Shown here: piece after piece, positions 1-11,286 of the stretch
Layout: every line of letters begins with the position of its first letter
Position numbering within the stretch: position 1 is the first letter of the stretch
Assembly (NCBI RefSeq): GCF_921293095.1
Contig: NC_060254.1
Location: forward strand, 107,098,917-107,162,916
DNA length: 64,000 nucleotides
Direction: 5' to 3'
Source of the DNA: Ischnura elegans
Lineage: Eukaryota > Arthropoda > Insecta > Odonata > Coenagrionidae
Position numbers and translations under genes: made by a program
The notes under the pieces: model-generated
Databases searched by the model: none
What the model was told of the DNA's origin: nothing
The model's input: the letters and a program-made list of their open reading frames with translations, nothing else

Positions 1-957
1 TTAAAGATTTTATTATATAACCTTAGAAATAATCGAACAATAACTAGGAGCGGTAGACCAGTGGTTACGGTATTTGACTTTTACCCGGAGGTAGGTATAT
101 GACGCGGCACTTTTTTTTGTAATCTGTTTCGACCTTTTATTTTACAAAAGCCTTCTTTTTCATCTTTATTTCCATGATTTTCAATAAAAATTTTATTTTT
201 CTGCGTTGAAATCTTTTTCTGTAATGCAGAGGCGTCAGGCATTTTCCCATTTTTTCACACGGGAGCTTAGTTTCAATTACGTTATTTTCGTGTCGTAAAA
301 CGAAGCATTTTTACGTTGCACGTGCACTTGGTTTCTTATTTGTTGCAATATGGTCTCATTTCCTTTAATTCCAGCCTAATTTTTATAATTGGATTACTTT
401 ATTAGTTGAAATTTTAGCACCGCACGGATTGGGAAAGGAAAATAATGACCGCGAAGCAATATGATTTATGTATAAGAATTGCTAATTCTCTTTCGGGGAG
501 AGGTAAAAGCATAATTTGCCAACAAGATGATTCTGGGGATCCTATATTTACTGATGGTTTGTTAATGGTTGAGCGACCGCACGCTGAAAAAATTGAAGAA
601 GACGCATTTCCATCCCCGGCTGGTCTTCTTCGGATTTCAACGGTCCTTTTCAAAAAATATTTATGTTCCTTATCACAGGGGATAGGGTACGAAAAGTTAG
701 TTGATGTCTTTTGAATCGTGCGCAAGTTTTGAGGTTTTTATCTTCCAGTGTGGGTAGTTCTTTGCAATTAGGAGTCGTGAAATCGCAAGTAGCGGAATAT
801 ATTTATGCTTCTTCAAGTAATTATATTTCGGTTACATCAATAAATTAAAATTTAAAATTTTTAGAATTTAGACGCACAAGAATGGTGCTTGGCGGCTTTC
901 GTCGAAAATGAATGCACAAGTTCCATGAAGGGACGAGTTTCGGGAATAACTAGATAG
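1..957. other. Intergenic, nothing recognised
   Basis: AT-rich sequence. A pair of overlapping frames of about 90-100 codons on opposite strands covers roughly 414-725, but neither shows a recognisable domain, signal peptide or splice context, and the two shadow each other. I do not call a gene here. Confidence 0.5.
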
Positions 958-1612
958 TAGTTACAGGCCAATCTCACTCCCATGCTTTTGCAAAATGTTG
1001 GAGCATATTATTTTCAGATCCATTATGGATCATGTTGATAGCCAAAATCTGTTAGCAAGAGAACAGCATGGATTTAGAAAAGATTTAGATGTCTTGGGAA
1101 ACTCAACTTACTATCTATGTTCATGACGTCCTAACCGCGGGTGACAGACATATTCAAGTCGACGCCATATTTTTATTCTTCAGAAAGGCATTCGATAAGG
1201 TTCCGCAAATAAACCAGACTCAAAAGTTGGAAAGCACACGCTGTAGATAAGCCCGAAATACGTATGATCAATGATTTCTGAAACGATCGCGAACAGAGGG
1301 TTCACGTTCAGAAGCAATATCCGTCTCTTCGCAGATGACACAGTTGTGTACAGACCAATTTATGGCCATTGCGATTGATTGGCATTAGGAGAAGACCTCG
1401 CTGCACAAACGCGCGGTGCAGTTCTTGGGAGCTAGAATTAAATCTAGGAAAGGGTATTTTGAAGAATCTTAGGGAAAAGGATAATTATTCGAGGAGGATT
1501 TTTTATAAAGGTAACAGACTACAAAACAGACAAACGTCATTCTTTCCTCGTTATATTAAGGATAGTAATGGTGTCTCGATTGATAGATTTAATGGCATCG
1601 CTCGCTAGGTCT
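958..1612 (+). pseudogene. Non-LTR retrotransposon reverse transcriptase fragment
   Basis: Broken pieces of a LINE reverse transcriptase in several frames. Around 1027-1085 the translation reads MDHVDSQNLLAREQHGFRK, matching the conserved block before RT motif A (xxHGFRK). Around 1140-1205 it gives VDAIFLFFRKAFDKVP, the motif A region, with the first catalytic aspartate of the usual FLDFxKAFDxV replaced (FLFFRKAFDKV). Near 1544-1575 SFFPRYIKDSN matches the C-terminal 'SFFPRTIKDWN' tail of CR1/L2/Jockey-type elements. The pieces are in the right order but separated by stops and frameshifts, and the segment between motif A and the tail is compressed, so there is an internal deletion. It resembles the longer remnant at 5829-7840 and may belong to the same broad clade. 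The clade is inferred, the LINE identity is firm. Confidence 0.75.
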
Positions 1613-1669
1613 ACTCATTGCATGTTTTTATTTTTTACCATGTTCTAATCTTTCATGGATGTGCTATCG

Positions 1670-3223
1670 CAATAGGGTGGTTTCCTATTATTTTTTTATT
1701 GCCTACATCGAAAGATTATTCCTGGAGTGCGCATTTCACACTTTTAGATTTTTAAATGACGATATCTATTTTTTGCGATTAATTGAAAAGTGAAAAATTT
1801 CAATCCCGCGAAAACGCAACGGCTAAGTATGAATGCTGGGAAAACTCCGTGTGACATCGTTCTGGTTCCCGCTGCCGCAAGTTAGGTGACCTTGGGGCGA
1901 GGCTTTGAGCGCTGATACGACGCAGGATGCTAGTAGGTAGCAGAGTACCCTGATAGCAGGTAGCGCTTGGCTTAAATAAGGATTAATTATTAATACCTTA
2001 CCAAAACACTTTCCGACCATAGGCCGTTTTAATAGGTGATTATTATTATAGTATTCTACCGATTAAGGTAGGTTTCCATGGAGTACTCAAGAAGTGATCT
2101 GGGAGCCTTCCTTTCCTTCCAGCACTGCTTTCTTTAATTCACAGTAAGGCCTACTCTCTTTCAATCTATCTAAAAATCCTATTCTTTTCCTTCCCCTCCC
2201 TCGTTTCCCTAACATTCTACCCTCTAACACCATTTTCAACATCCCCTCACCGCTAAGCACTAACTCCATCCATACCTTCTGTCTCCTCCGTATCTCATCT
2301 AAAAGCTGCCTCTCCTCGCCAACCATATCCAGCACTCCGTCGTTCCTTATCCTCTCCGTCCATTTCACCCTCTCCATTCTTCTCCATACCCACATCTCGA
2401 ATGCCTCCAATCTTCTCTCGTCTTCTTTCCTCAGTGTCCACGTTTCCGCACCGTAGAGAGCTACACTCCAGATCAAACTCTTCACTAACCTTTTCTTTAA
2501 ACTCTTACATAACGGTCCTCTTAGAAGCTCCTTCCTGTTCACGAACGCCTCCTTCGCTAATGCAATTCTCTTCCTGATGTCCTTACTACTGTAATAGGTG
2601 ATTATTAAGGCATTTTTCCCTGATCTCTGTGCCTCATGCATGCATAGGTAATCTCAGACGATGTAAAACTCCTGTGTAAAGTATGAATGTTGAATGAATA
2701 TGAAAGTGTAATAGTATGAATGCTGGGAAAACTCCGTGTGACGTCATTCTGGTTCCCTCTGTCGCCGTGTGAGGTGACCTTGGGGCGAGAATATGTGTGC
2801 CGCTTAGATGCCGGCTGCTAGCAGGTAGCAGAGTACCCTGCTAGCAGGTAGCGCTTGGCTTAAAAAAGGATAATTAATACCTGAACAAACGAAGGAAACT
2901 TTCCGAACTTAGGCAATTTTACTAGGTGATTATTAAGATGTGATTCCCTGAGCTCTGAGCCTCATGCATGCATTGGTAATCTCAGACGCTGTAAAACTCC
3001 TATCTACTCGTATAGAAACTAGGTCCCTGTGACGTCACGTGGAGTGGCATCTCATGGGCGCCAATCTGGCCTTTTTCAAATACGGTTAAAATTGACCGTT
3101 AACATTAGTCTAAACTGGGATTTCTAAAAGAAAATAATGTGTATATTATAAATACACTAATGGTGGGTAAAGAATCGCATTCAATGCCTTTCCTTTTCTT
3201 TGATGAAGGGAACGACCCAATTA
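1670..3223 (+). mobile_element. Dominant TIR repeat, copy 1 (nested and internally duplicated)
   Basis: Left end CAATAGGGTGGTTTCC matches the other copies; the right end is degraded (GGGAACGACCCAATTA). The copy is 1.55 kb instead of about 0.67 kb for two reasons. A reverse-oriented LINE tail is inserted at 2046-2591, and the segment running from the 'tatgaatgctggg' block to 'aaaactcct' occurs twice (about 1826-2672 including the insert, and about 2713-3001). Each unit has the internal direct repeat GCTAGCAGGTAGC seen in all copies. A CRE-like TGACGTCA overlapping a CACGTG E-box lies at 3030-3041. There is no coding capacity of its own. Confidence 0.85.
2046..2591 (-). mobile_element. 5'-truncated LINE insertion with 16-bp target duplication
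   Basis: The minus strand encodes the C-terminal region of a non-LTR retrotransposon polyprotein: LYGAETWTLRKEDERR-type block, then EAFEMWVWRRMERVKWTERI and repeated basic segments (GKRGRGRKR). The open frame on this strand runs from 2641 down to 2087, and its first codons derive from the host repeat. The insert is flanked by identical 16-bp copies of TAATAGGTGATTATTA (2030-2045 and 2592-2607), the target-site duplication of target-primed reverse transcription. On the minus strand the element ends with GGTAGAATACTATAA next to a short TAA-type run, as in RTE-like elements with microsatellite tails. It is homologous to the C-terminus of the element at 46689-47506. Only the 3' end was copied, so it is inert. 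Confidence 0.85.
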
Positions 3224-4225
3224 CTAATCTTAGGCAAGTTTTGCCTTTTTATGTATTTGGAGGTTTTTTTGTCACTAATCCTAATGTCTTATGACCGTGT
3301 GGTGTGCATATGGCAATCCTCTTTCATGCTGCATGCTATATTGCAATTAATCGCCCCCTGCCAAACAACATAGAGGCGGTGGCTCTCGTGATATTACTTA
3401 TGAAGATGTGGAAAAGTAAAACATAGAGCTCTCAACCAAAGGACCGATACTATTGTGGTCCATTATGTACTTTGCATGAAGTATTCATCGATAAAAAATA
3501 GCGACTGGGTACACTAACATAAATCCCTACTTGGGTCTGGAGACATAGTCGCCCCTTTTTTCGCCATACCTGTGCGCTGCGTTGCCCTTCTCGTTCGTTC
3601 TCTGCTCAATCGGTTACAATCCCTCGAGAGTGTCTAACTCGCAGCATCGACTTGATTAGTAATGACTCGCCTAAGACTAGGTGATCGCTGTGATCACATG
3701 CTCTCGCAATAGGGGTTCACGCTTCGTCCGAGCACCCTGTTGCCCCGCCACCCCCCTCCTCCCTCACACACCCCCTCCTTCCACGATCGTGAGTATTAAA
3801 ACGCCGTTAGCGTACGAAGAAGTCGACTCCCCGTGGTCGCCATGGCTTCGCGCGCCAAACTGCCCTCGCCCACGCCGCCCGTCGTCATGACACCCACCCA
3901 ACTCCCCTTTGCCCGTATGCGAAGACTATGAATGCACATTGCGAAGTTCCATCTCCTTACGAATTCATCCGCGCACTCCCTCCACTCGAGGTATGTGCTC
4001 TGCGGAGTATCCACAAAGGAGTTTATTCGGTAATGCAACCATCAAATCCACGCCGATCACTAAAAAGTTCATTGAGCAGGTGATTATGAGCTATGAGGAT
4101 CGGGTTGGGGTGGAGATTAGAATGAAGACTTCCCATCCTTTGGGTCCGGGTTCGAATCTCGTCAGAGACGGAGAGTCAAGAGAGACAGCCCGATCCATGC
4201 TTGAGTGCTTGATACCCTTTTCGTG
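3224..4225. other. Intergenic; GC-rich patch, no gene recognised
   Basis: Base composition rises to about 50% GC from about 3550 on. Overlapping short frames on both strands (3681-4229) have no recognisable domain. A tRNA-type B-box (GGGTTCGAATCTC) lies at about 4148-4160, but I cannot find a convincing A-box at the proper distance. Confidence 0.45.
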
Positions 4226-4577
4226 TTGATGGAGTCTTCTCGGGAAATCAGCCGGGTCAGGATTGTCATTGTTGCCTACGTTTCGACGGCCTTCTCTACC
4301 ATCGCCTTCAGGGCGAATGATGGACCTGGTTAGTGCCGTTTAAGTAAGCGTGTATATGTTCGTGGAATCCCATAATCAAAAGAATGAGAAAGCTGAGAGG
4401 AGGAAGGAAACCAAAAACTGACCAATCGCAGACGACTTGACCGCCCCAACGATGTACATAAGACGGGCACCAACCGGGTCCATCATTCGCCCTGAAGACG
4501 ATGGTAGAGAAGGCCGTCGAAACGTAGGCAGCAATGTCCATCCTGACCCGGCTAATTTCCCAAGAAGACTTCATCAA
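4226..4577. repeat. Large inverted repeat, probably two opposed Penelope-type 3' ends
   Basis: Left arm 4226-4336 and right arm about 4464-4577 are reverse complements over about 110 bp with roughly 92% identity, separated by about 127 bp. Each arm contains CTGAAGACGATGG (right arm, 4492 onward; CTGAGGATG-like) and CCGTCGAAACGT. This pattern resembles the 3' tails of Penelope-like elements, compare the tail at 59052-59090. Folded as RNA it would form a very long hairpin. Head-to-head insertion or an inverted duplication would both explain it. Confidence 0.7.
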
Positions 4578-5828
4578 CGACATTCGCCGGGAAAGGAGCA
4601 AATCCTTAACCCTATTCGTGGGCATTATCCCAAGCCAGAAGTAAATATATAAGTACAAAAGATTCGAATGTTGAATGATGGATGGCACTTTAGGTGCATC
4701 ACTCCGTCCGTCGCATGGGACGTTAAGCCGTGGACCCCTCGGCGCCTTTCGTTGAGAGCAGGCGAACGCCGACCCTGGTTCTCTCTCCATCCCACCCTTC
4801 CCCGTGGTGCAAGTGGCCTTAGCTATCGGTCGCCTCCTCCAAATACCATAGCATATCTTTTATCCGAAAAGGCAATTTCAACGAGACTCGGAGATGAGAC
4901 AGCAAAACGTGCTTAGGATTTCGAGAGAGCAAAGATGAAATCATCACCCCCTCAGACATCATGCAGACACTGCGATTGTATTTTATTTGGAGAACAAAAT
5001 CGAAAAATTTCTGCAGGAGTCGATTAAATGTTTTTTTTTAATATTCTCATTATTTTCATTTATTTTTTCAAAAACATTCACAAATATATCAAAATTATCT
5101 ACAGGGAATAATTCAGGCGTGAATCGGGATAATGTACGTCGATCGAAATTTCCTAAAATAGTCATTATTTTTGTCACTAACCCGTTTGTTAAGGTAAAAC
5201 TTCATTACCATCTAAAGACTGTCTTTGGGGAAATAAGGTGGACTAAAGTATTCCACGGTCGGATAACCGCGTAAAGGTGAGTACTGATGCTCCTTGAGAA
5301 GGTTCCTCTAACAAATTGATCGTTGCCTTTCCACGAGATCTCTAATGGGTAGGGTGAGAGTAGAATCGAATGGTTAATTTAGAAAAATATACTCTAGAAG
5401 TTCAAACAACTGAATTTATACTACATTAGACAGAATATGACTTTTGCAAATACGTATTTTCGGCAAGTCTTCGCCAAAATTATGCATCGCATAAAAATTA
5501 TTCTTTCTTAAGTCTTCATTCGCCATCGCCATTAAAACCGGTATCAGGCGAAAACCTTGCCTTTGGTAATAAGTGCAAAGAACATTGAAAATTCTTGGGA
5601 GGATTTTTATGAAATGTGCCTCACATATCACAACTTAACACGTTGATCATCATCGATCGATCGATCATAATTCTGTTAAAACAGACAAAAGCATATGAAG
5701 AATATCCAGTGGAAGTTATACGGGCACCAACAGACAGGGAAACTTTGCACCAGTTAAAGAGAAAATAGCTATTCATATATTAACGCGCTTATTAAGGTAA
5801 AATTTAACGTAAAAAGCTATTTGGCGAG
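4578..5828. other. Intergenic; possible retroelement tail at 4668-4850
   Basis: The stretch 4668-4850 (GTCGCATGGGACGTTAAGCC, then GAGAGCAGGC) reads like a 3' untranslated tail common in arthropod LINEs, but I cannot assign a family. The rest, 4920-5828, is AT-rich with only short frames. It includes a pair of mirrored frames at 4983-5274 and no recognised protein. Confidence 0.35.
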
Positions 5829-7840
5829 ATGCTTAATGACTCCTACACAAAATTCGCAGTTAAAAAAGAGAATAAAAGCACTGATGTAACATGGAAGCAC
5901 CTCTTAGCAATCCTGCGCCAAGGAATCAATGAATATATACCGCAAAAACTGAAATGTGATAATAAAGAACCACGCTGGTACAACAACGGTGTCAGAAAGG
6001 AACTTTGGAAACAGAGAAAAATATAGACCTTGTTCAGAAAGTCCATTACGTCAGGTAATAAATCGAAGTAACTTAAAGAAAAAGAAAGTTACGCTGCACT
6101 ACGCTCAACAAAAAATAAATCAATTCGAACTGCAATCCAAAATTTCAAGCAAAAAGTACTCGGTGAGTTACTCGAAGAAAATCCGAAATCGTATTGGTCA
6201 TATGCAACAGAGCTTCAAGGAAAATCTTCAACCGTATTTTCGTTATTTGATGAAGATGGTTAACTTGTCACCGAAAATATTGAAAACGCAAACACGTTAA
6301 ATTGCCACTTCGAAAGCGTATACACTTTAGGCGATCCTGAATTTAATTTAGACATCCCATATACTGATGAATCGATGGAAGAATCATCTAAACAAAACGA
6401 ATGGATAGCTGAACCACCACAATCGATAAGGAATAGTAAATATCCGGGTCCGGAGGGAAAACCCGCGCGTGTTCTCAAGGAGTTAGCTCCACAGGTCGCA
6501 TCTTACTTATAGATAATATTCAAAAAGTCACTATCTTAAGGAAAGTTACCACAAGACTGGAAAATTGCAAGCGTTACATCGATATTAAAAAAAGGAAATA
6601 GACATGACCAAGGAAGTATCGTCCAATTTCTTTAACATCAATTATAAGCAAGATACTTGAGCATATCGTCGTTATCAATATTATAACTTTCTTGGACAAT
6701 CGGAACTTCCTCCATGGCTGTCATCATCGATTCCGAAAAGGTAGATCATGCGATACACAGCTCGCGCTCTTTCTTCGCGACGTTCTCAAATCTGGTGAAT
6801 CGAAAAGACAAGTTGACGCATTATTTCTAGATTTTAGAAAGCTTTCGTCACAGTACCTCACTACAAACTTTTATACAAATTACAGTCATGCGGATTAAAC
6901 GAAACAGTGGTAAACTGGATACGCGAATTTCTGAATGATCGTAAACAAAAAGTAGTTCTTTCGGGAATTGGCTCTGAATTAGTTAGTGACATCAAGTGTT
7001 CCACAAGGAAGCGTTCTCGGCCCCCTTTTGTTCACCGATAGTAAAATACGTTTATTTGCTTACGACACTGTCATATATCGCGACATTAGTGATTACTCTA
7101 TGAAATTCTATCATCAGATTGAAACAATGCTCATTTGCGGAACCAAGAATGGAGACTCTAACTGAATCTGAGCAAATGCATGTAGGTACATTTTTGCAGA
7201 GTTCGTCCAACTATAACCATGTTTATGCAGTGGATGGCATTAACATAAAGGCAACAGACGAAGTGAAGTACCCGGGAGCTACGATAACCTTGAACCTCTC
7301 ATGGGGAACACACACAAGGAATATTTGCGGTATAGCCCTGAATAAATTAGGATTCGTCAAGTGTTTTCGTATACATATTGTTGGAATATTTTCGGATGAG
7401 AAATTAAAAGAAAGGTGCTATTTCGCACTCGTCCGACCGCACCTTGAATATGCAGCGAGCGTATGGGATCCGATGCAGAAAGACTTCATCCGCGAACTGA
7501 ATAAAATACAAAGGAAGGCTACGCAGTTCGTCAAAAACTGCTACGGGCGTACAGACAGCGTTGCCCAGATGTTAAGCGAATTAGGCTGGGAGCCGCTGGA
7601 GGCTCGGAGGCTGCGTGCTAGGCTTAGAATGCTTGAACAACTGAGAATAGATATCTTTAAAGCGACACGGAGATATGGGAATTAGTTCTTCCCTCGAACC
7701 ATAAAGGTCTTTAATAAATGCCAGTCGTAATATCCTTAGAGAACTCACTTTTTATTTGTAAACGGCTGGTGTCCTAACACCCACTGCCACACGCCCTTCA
7801 GGCGGCTTGCGGGGTATAATGTATGTATAGATGAAAGTTG
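5829..7840 (+). pseudogene. CR1/Jockey-type LINE reverse transcriptase, decayed
   Basis: Consecutive fragments in correct order, separated by stops and frameshifts. The linker before RT (RWYNNGVRKELWKQRK) is at about 5829-6026. KYPGPEGKPARVLKELAP is at 6440-6490 and DWKIASVTSILKKGNR at 6559-6603. FRKGRSCDTQL lies at 6733-6765, followed by VDALFLDFRK (motif A, then a frame break). VPQGSVLGPLLFTD is near 6999-7038. RLFAYDTVIYRD near 7050-7083 replaces FADD, so the catalytic motif is destroyed. The longest piece is the thumb and C-terminus at 7119-7685 (188 codons) with LVRPHLEYAASVWDP. It continues in other frames to the terminal GWCPNTHCHTPFRRLAGYNV block at about 7765-7825 and a GTATGTA-rich 3' end. 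The endonuclease domain is missing on the 5' side. Not functional. Confidence 0.85.
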
Positions 7841-8949
7841 ATTTCCATGCGAAACCATTTCCATAGAATAAAGTGGACCGTCCGCAGGTGTATTTCAAAG
7901 GAGCTATGCCACACCAGGAGCATCAATTTCACAGGACGAAAATTGTCAGCCTGACATTTTTCTTGAACCTGAATGCCCCGGGAAAAAAAGAACACTTAAG
8001 ACAGCACTTATGAAAACTGGAATTTTTTTAAGTACTTGCTCGATTTCTAAGCTCAACAGAAATGATTGCTCGATGAAGTTAGGAGATCCGCGATTCCACT
8101 TTGACAGATGCTGCGTAATATTAAGAGAGTACTGCATGATATCTCATAACCAAACAAGAAACTTCACTTCCTTATACGTAATTGTAGTCGGGCCTATCGT
8201 AATTATATTAACGTACTCGCTTTGCTCGCTGGGGGGCTCTGCCGCCCCAGACCTCTGTTTTGGTCGCTATTGAAGGTCTTATACTTTTTGAATGCCGCTT
8301 GTTACTTACGGATCTTTTACTTTTCAATTGGCTAGATTAGATTTAAGTAATATTTCCACTTTCAAGTAAAACGAGCGTATGGTACGTGCGTTACAATACG
8401 AAAATAAAATATTGATGAAGAGGAACGTTTTTCTGAGGGACTAAAAAAATAAAATGGATTTCTATGAGTCTGACAGAGTTTCTTACTTATTCAATTCAAA
8501 TACGAAATAACGTTGAGAGCATGATCCCCTGTAACACTCCATTTATACCTACTTAATATCATAACATAACGAATTTACGAAATGCAATGAACTACAGTAA
8601 ACTACATTTAATTGATAAAGAATTATAGAAAGCGAGTAAACACAGCAAAAAACATAGTTCGGAATACCAGTTTCTGATCGAAATCTTCGCAATTTGGATT
8701 CATATTGAGTATTGAATAGTACTGCTGTTACTTCTAACAAACAAGTTTGATAAATGTAGTTTGATAAATACTATCACCATCGCACCCATCAGTTCGATAA
8801 AACAACAAAGGCCAAATGCACAATAAACGCGACGTAGCGTGAGCATTTGAAAGAATTTCCTCCCAGAAAAACATTGCTCTGATTGAAAATCATAAAATTA
8901 GGAGTTCAATGTAGGTTACCTCAAAATAAATACAAAAAAGTGGAGAAGA
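7841..8949. other. Intergenic, nothing recognised
   Basis: Short opposing frames (7798-8273 and 8549-8740) without domains. I see no repeat boundaries that I can support. Confidence 0.45.
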
Positions 8950-9032
8950 GATGTGCCTGCATAGGGTACTGAACACGGGCCCCCGACGCGTCATAACAGA
9001 CTCTATTGAGCAAGCTAATCGGTTGTCATGAT
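8950..9032 (-). repeat. tRNA-like SINE segment or tRNA pseudogene
   Basis: On the minus strand the sequence runs ATTAGCTTGCTCAATAGAG (A-box-like) then CGTCGGGGGCCCGTGTTCAGTACCC (B-box-like, with GTTCAGTACCC for the usual GTTCGATTCCC). The spacing fits a tRNA head. The B-box carries substitutions and the acceptor arms do not pair well, so a tRNA-derived SINE or a dead tRNA copy is more likely than an active tRNA gene. Confidence 0.4.
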
Positions 9033-9514
9033 AAATATTAAAAACACGCTAATTAATTATTTTTCACATCATTCAACCAAATTCTTGAAATATGAATAAG
9101 GTGTGACTGCAGTTCCCCTACGTAAGCTTAAGAGAGGACGATACACACAACAGAATTACGTAGGAACTAAATATCTAGAGAAAATGCACAAAGTGGAGAT
9201 CCTTAGCATGAATTGGGCCTAGTATGGCGAATTTAGAAATGACGATTTTATTGAAAGATTATTCGTCATGATCGCGAATGATACCACTTCAGGAATACCT
9301 CTATACATTTTTTAACGAGTCGATATACACAAACATCTCCTTACAGCTTTAATATCCAATATAATGCGAAAGTAATCATCTGGTGAGTAGCAGATGACAA
9401 CTTTTGATGAACAAGGCATCATAAATGTAATGCTTTAGAATATATTTAAGCTAAGTAACTTAGTCGCTCAATGAAACGTGCTTTTCGCAAGACAAATAAT
9501 TGAATAAGAAATAC

Positions 9515-9965
9515 CGATGACTGCACTTATCCTTCACTTTCTATTATTAACTTCCTATGATACACCAGCTCACGGATAAAATTGCACATTAAAAAAATTG
9601 TGACAGGAAAAGAACGTAAAGAAAAATAAAACACTAAAAATAATTTTTACCTATCTATCTTCTAATGAAAGGTTGTTTAGATATCTTTCTACTGCAATCG
9701 TGCATCGGCAACAACAAAGGAACTACATTATCTACACTTGTTAACTATGGAATTAATAACAACCACACTTTCGATTCTATAATCACACTTATCCTCCATA
9801 TTATATTATTCACTGCCATTGATGCACCAGTTCACGGATAACGTTGCACATTAAAAAGGTTAGTAACAGAAAAAGGACGCAAAGAAAAATAAAACGTTAT
9901 CGCCATCACAAAGAATGAAAATAAAATCATTTTTACTTACCTATCTTTTAAGTAAGGTATGTTTA
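9515..9965. repeat. Direct duplication, about 262-bp period
   Basis: A block containing ACACCAGCTCACGGATAA, TTGCACATTAAAAA and AAAGAAAAATAAAAC at about 9559-9640 recurs in the same order at about 9821-9900 (GCACCAGTTCACGGATAA and so on), about 80% identical. Both copies continue into a TTTTTACxTACCTATCTT stretch. An old tandem duplication without coding content. Confidence 0.6.
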
Positions 9966-10456
9966 CCTTATATTTCTCCTCTTTTCGTTTGAATACGTTT
10001 TGATGTAATCAAATTTTTGTTCATTCGGAAGGAAGCCATTCAATTATTGACTTTTAAAAAATTACTAAGTTCTAATACCCTACTTTATCTTTATCATACT
10101 TTCGTTTTTCGTTCCCTTTATCTTCTATTCTAATTTAGCTCCTCTTGTTTGCATAAACAAATATGCTGCTATGATTGTTTGTTTGTAAGAGTGCCGCGCC
10201 GCCATTTTTGGAATTTGGTGACCATTTTTTGAACTAATCCCCATACTCAATTTTAATTGAATATACAGATAAATATATGTTTATTTAATGGAAATTTATT
10301 GTTTTCATAATTTTTCCAGGGGGTTACAGACAATGTTAGAGGGGGGTCCATAAGACTTTTTGTCGCATATCGTCTCGTTCACCCCAAACATTTGTATGAG
10401 TGAATGAATGAATGAGTGGTAGTTAAGGCGCTTTATGGTATATAGATAAGGCTTTT

Positions 10457-10481
10457 CCGATGGCATTTTCAATGCCATCGG
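10457..10481. repeat. Perfect 11-bp hairpin
   Basis: CCGATGGCATT (10457-10467), three-base spacer, AATGCCATCGG (10471-10481): a perfect inverted repeat. A further CCGATGG follows at about 10489. There is no gene beside it. It may be the end of a small element. Confidence 0.6.
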
Positions 10482-10616
10482 TCAAATTCCGATGGTTATT
10501 ATGGTTTCAATTTAACGTTTAAAGTTTGTAAGTTAGGTTTTCTAAAATCCTACGTTATCATTAACACATATCACCGTCTTTTTCAGAATTAGCTTCTCCC
10601 CTCATTAACAACATCA

Positions 10617-11286
10617 CAATAGGGTGGTTTCTTATTATTTTTTTATTGCCTAAATCGAAAGATTATTACCTCTGGAGTACGCATTTCACGCTCTTAGATT
10701 TTCGAATGACGATATCTATTTATCGCGATTAACCGAAAAGTGAAAATTTTCAAGCGCGCGAAAACGCGACGGCTAAGTAGGAATGATGGGAAAAAGTCCG
10801 TGTGACGTATTTCTGGTTCCCACTGCCGCCCTGTGAGGTGATCTTGAGGAGAGGGTTGAGCGCTGATACGACGCAGGATGCTAGCAGGTAGCTGAGTACC
10901 ATGCTAGCTGGTAGCGCTTGGCTTATATAAGGATTATTAATACCTTATCAAACGAAGAAAACTTTCCGACCTTAGCCAGTTGTAATAGGTGATAATTAAG
11001 ACATGTTTCCCTGAGCTCTGTGCCTCATTCATGCATTGGTTATCTCAGACGATGTAAAACTCCTATCTACTCGTATAGAAACTAGGTCCCTGTGATGTCA
11101 CGTGGAGTGGAATCGCATGGGCGCCAATATGGCCTTTTTCAAATGAGGATAAAGTTGACCATTGCCATTCGTCAAAACCGGTATTTCTAAGGCCAAATAA
11201 TTTGTATATCATGAGTACACTAATGGTGGGTAACGAATTGCAATCAATGTTTTCCGTTTTCTTTGATGAAGGAAACTACCCCATTT
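10617..11286 (+). mobile_element. Dominant TIR repeat, copy 2
   Basis: Full-length, about 670 bp, from CAATAGGGTGGTTTC to GGAAACTACCCCATTT. The internal landmarks are in the standard order: GCGCGCGAAAACGCGAC, GTGTGACGT, GCTAGCAGGTAGC direct repeat (here partly mutated), CATTCATGCATTGG, and TGATGTCACGTGG, where the CRE site is mutated. No target duplication is visible at the ends. Confidence 0.9.

Noticed and set aside
4308..4790. 160-codon minus-strand frame
   Set aside because: It spans both arms of the inverted repeat and has no coding signature.
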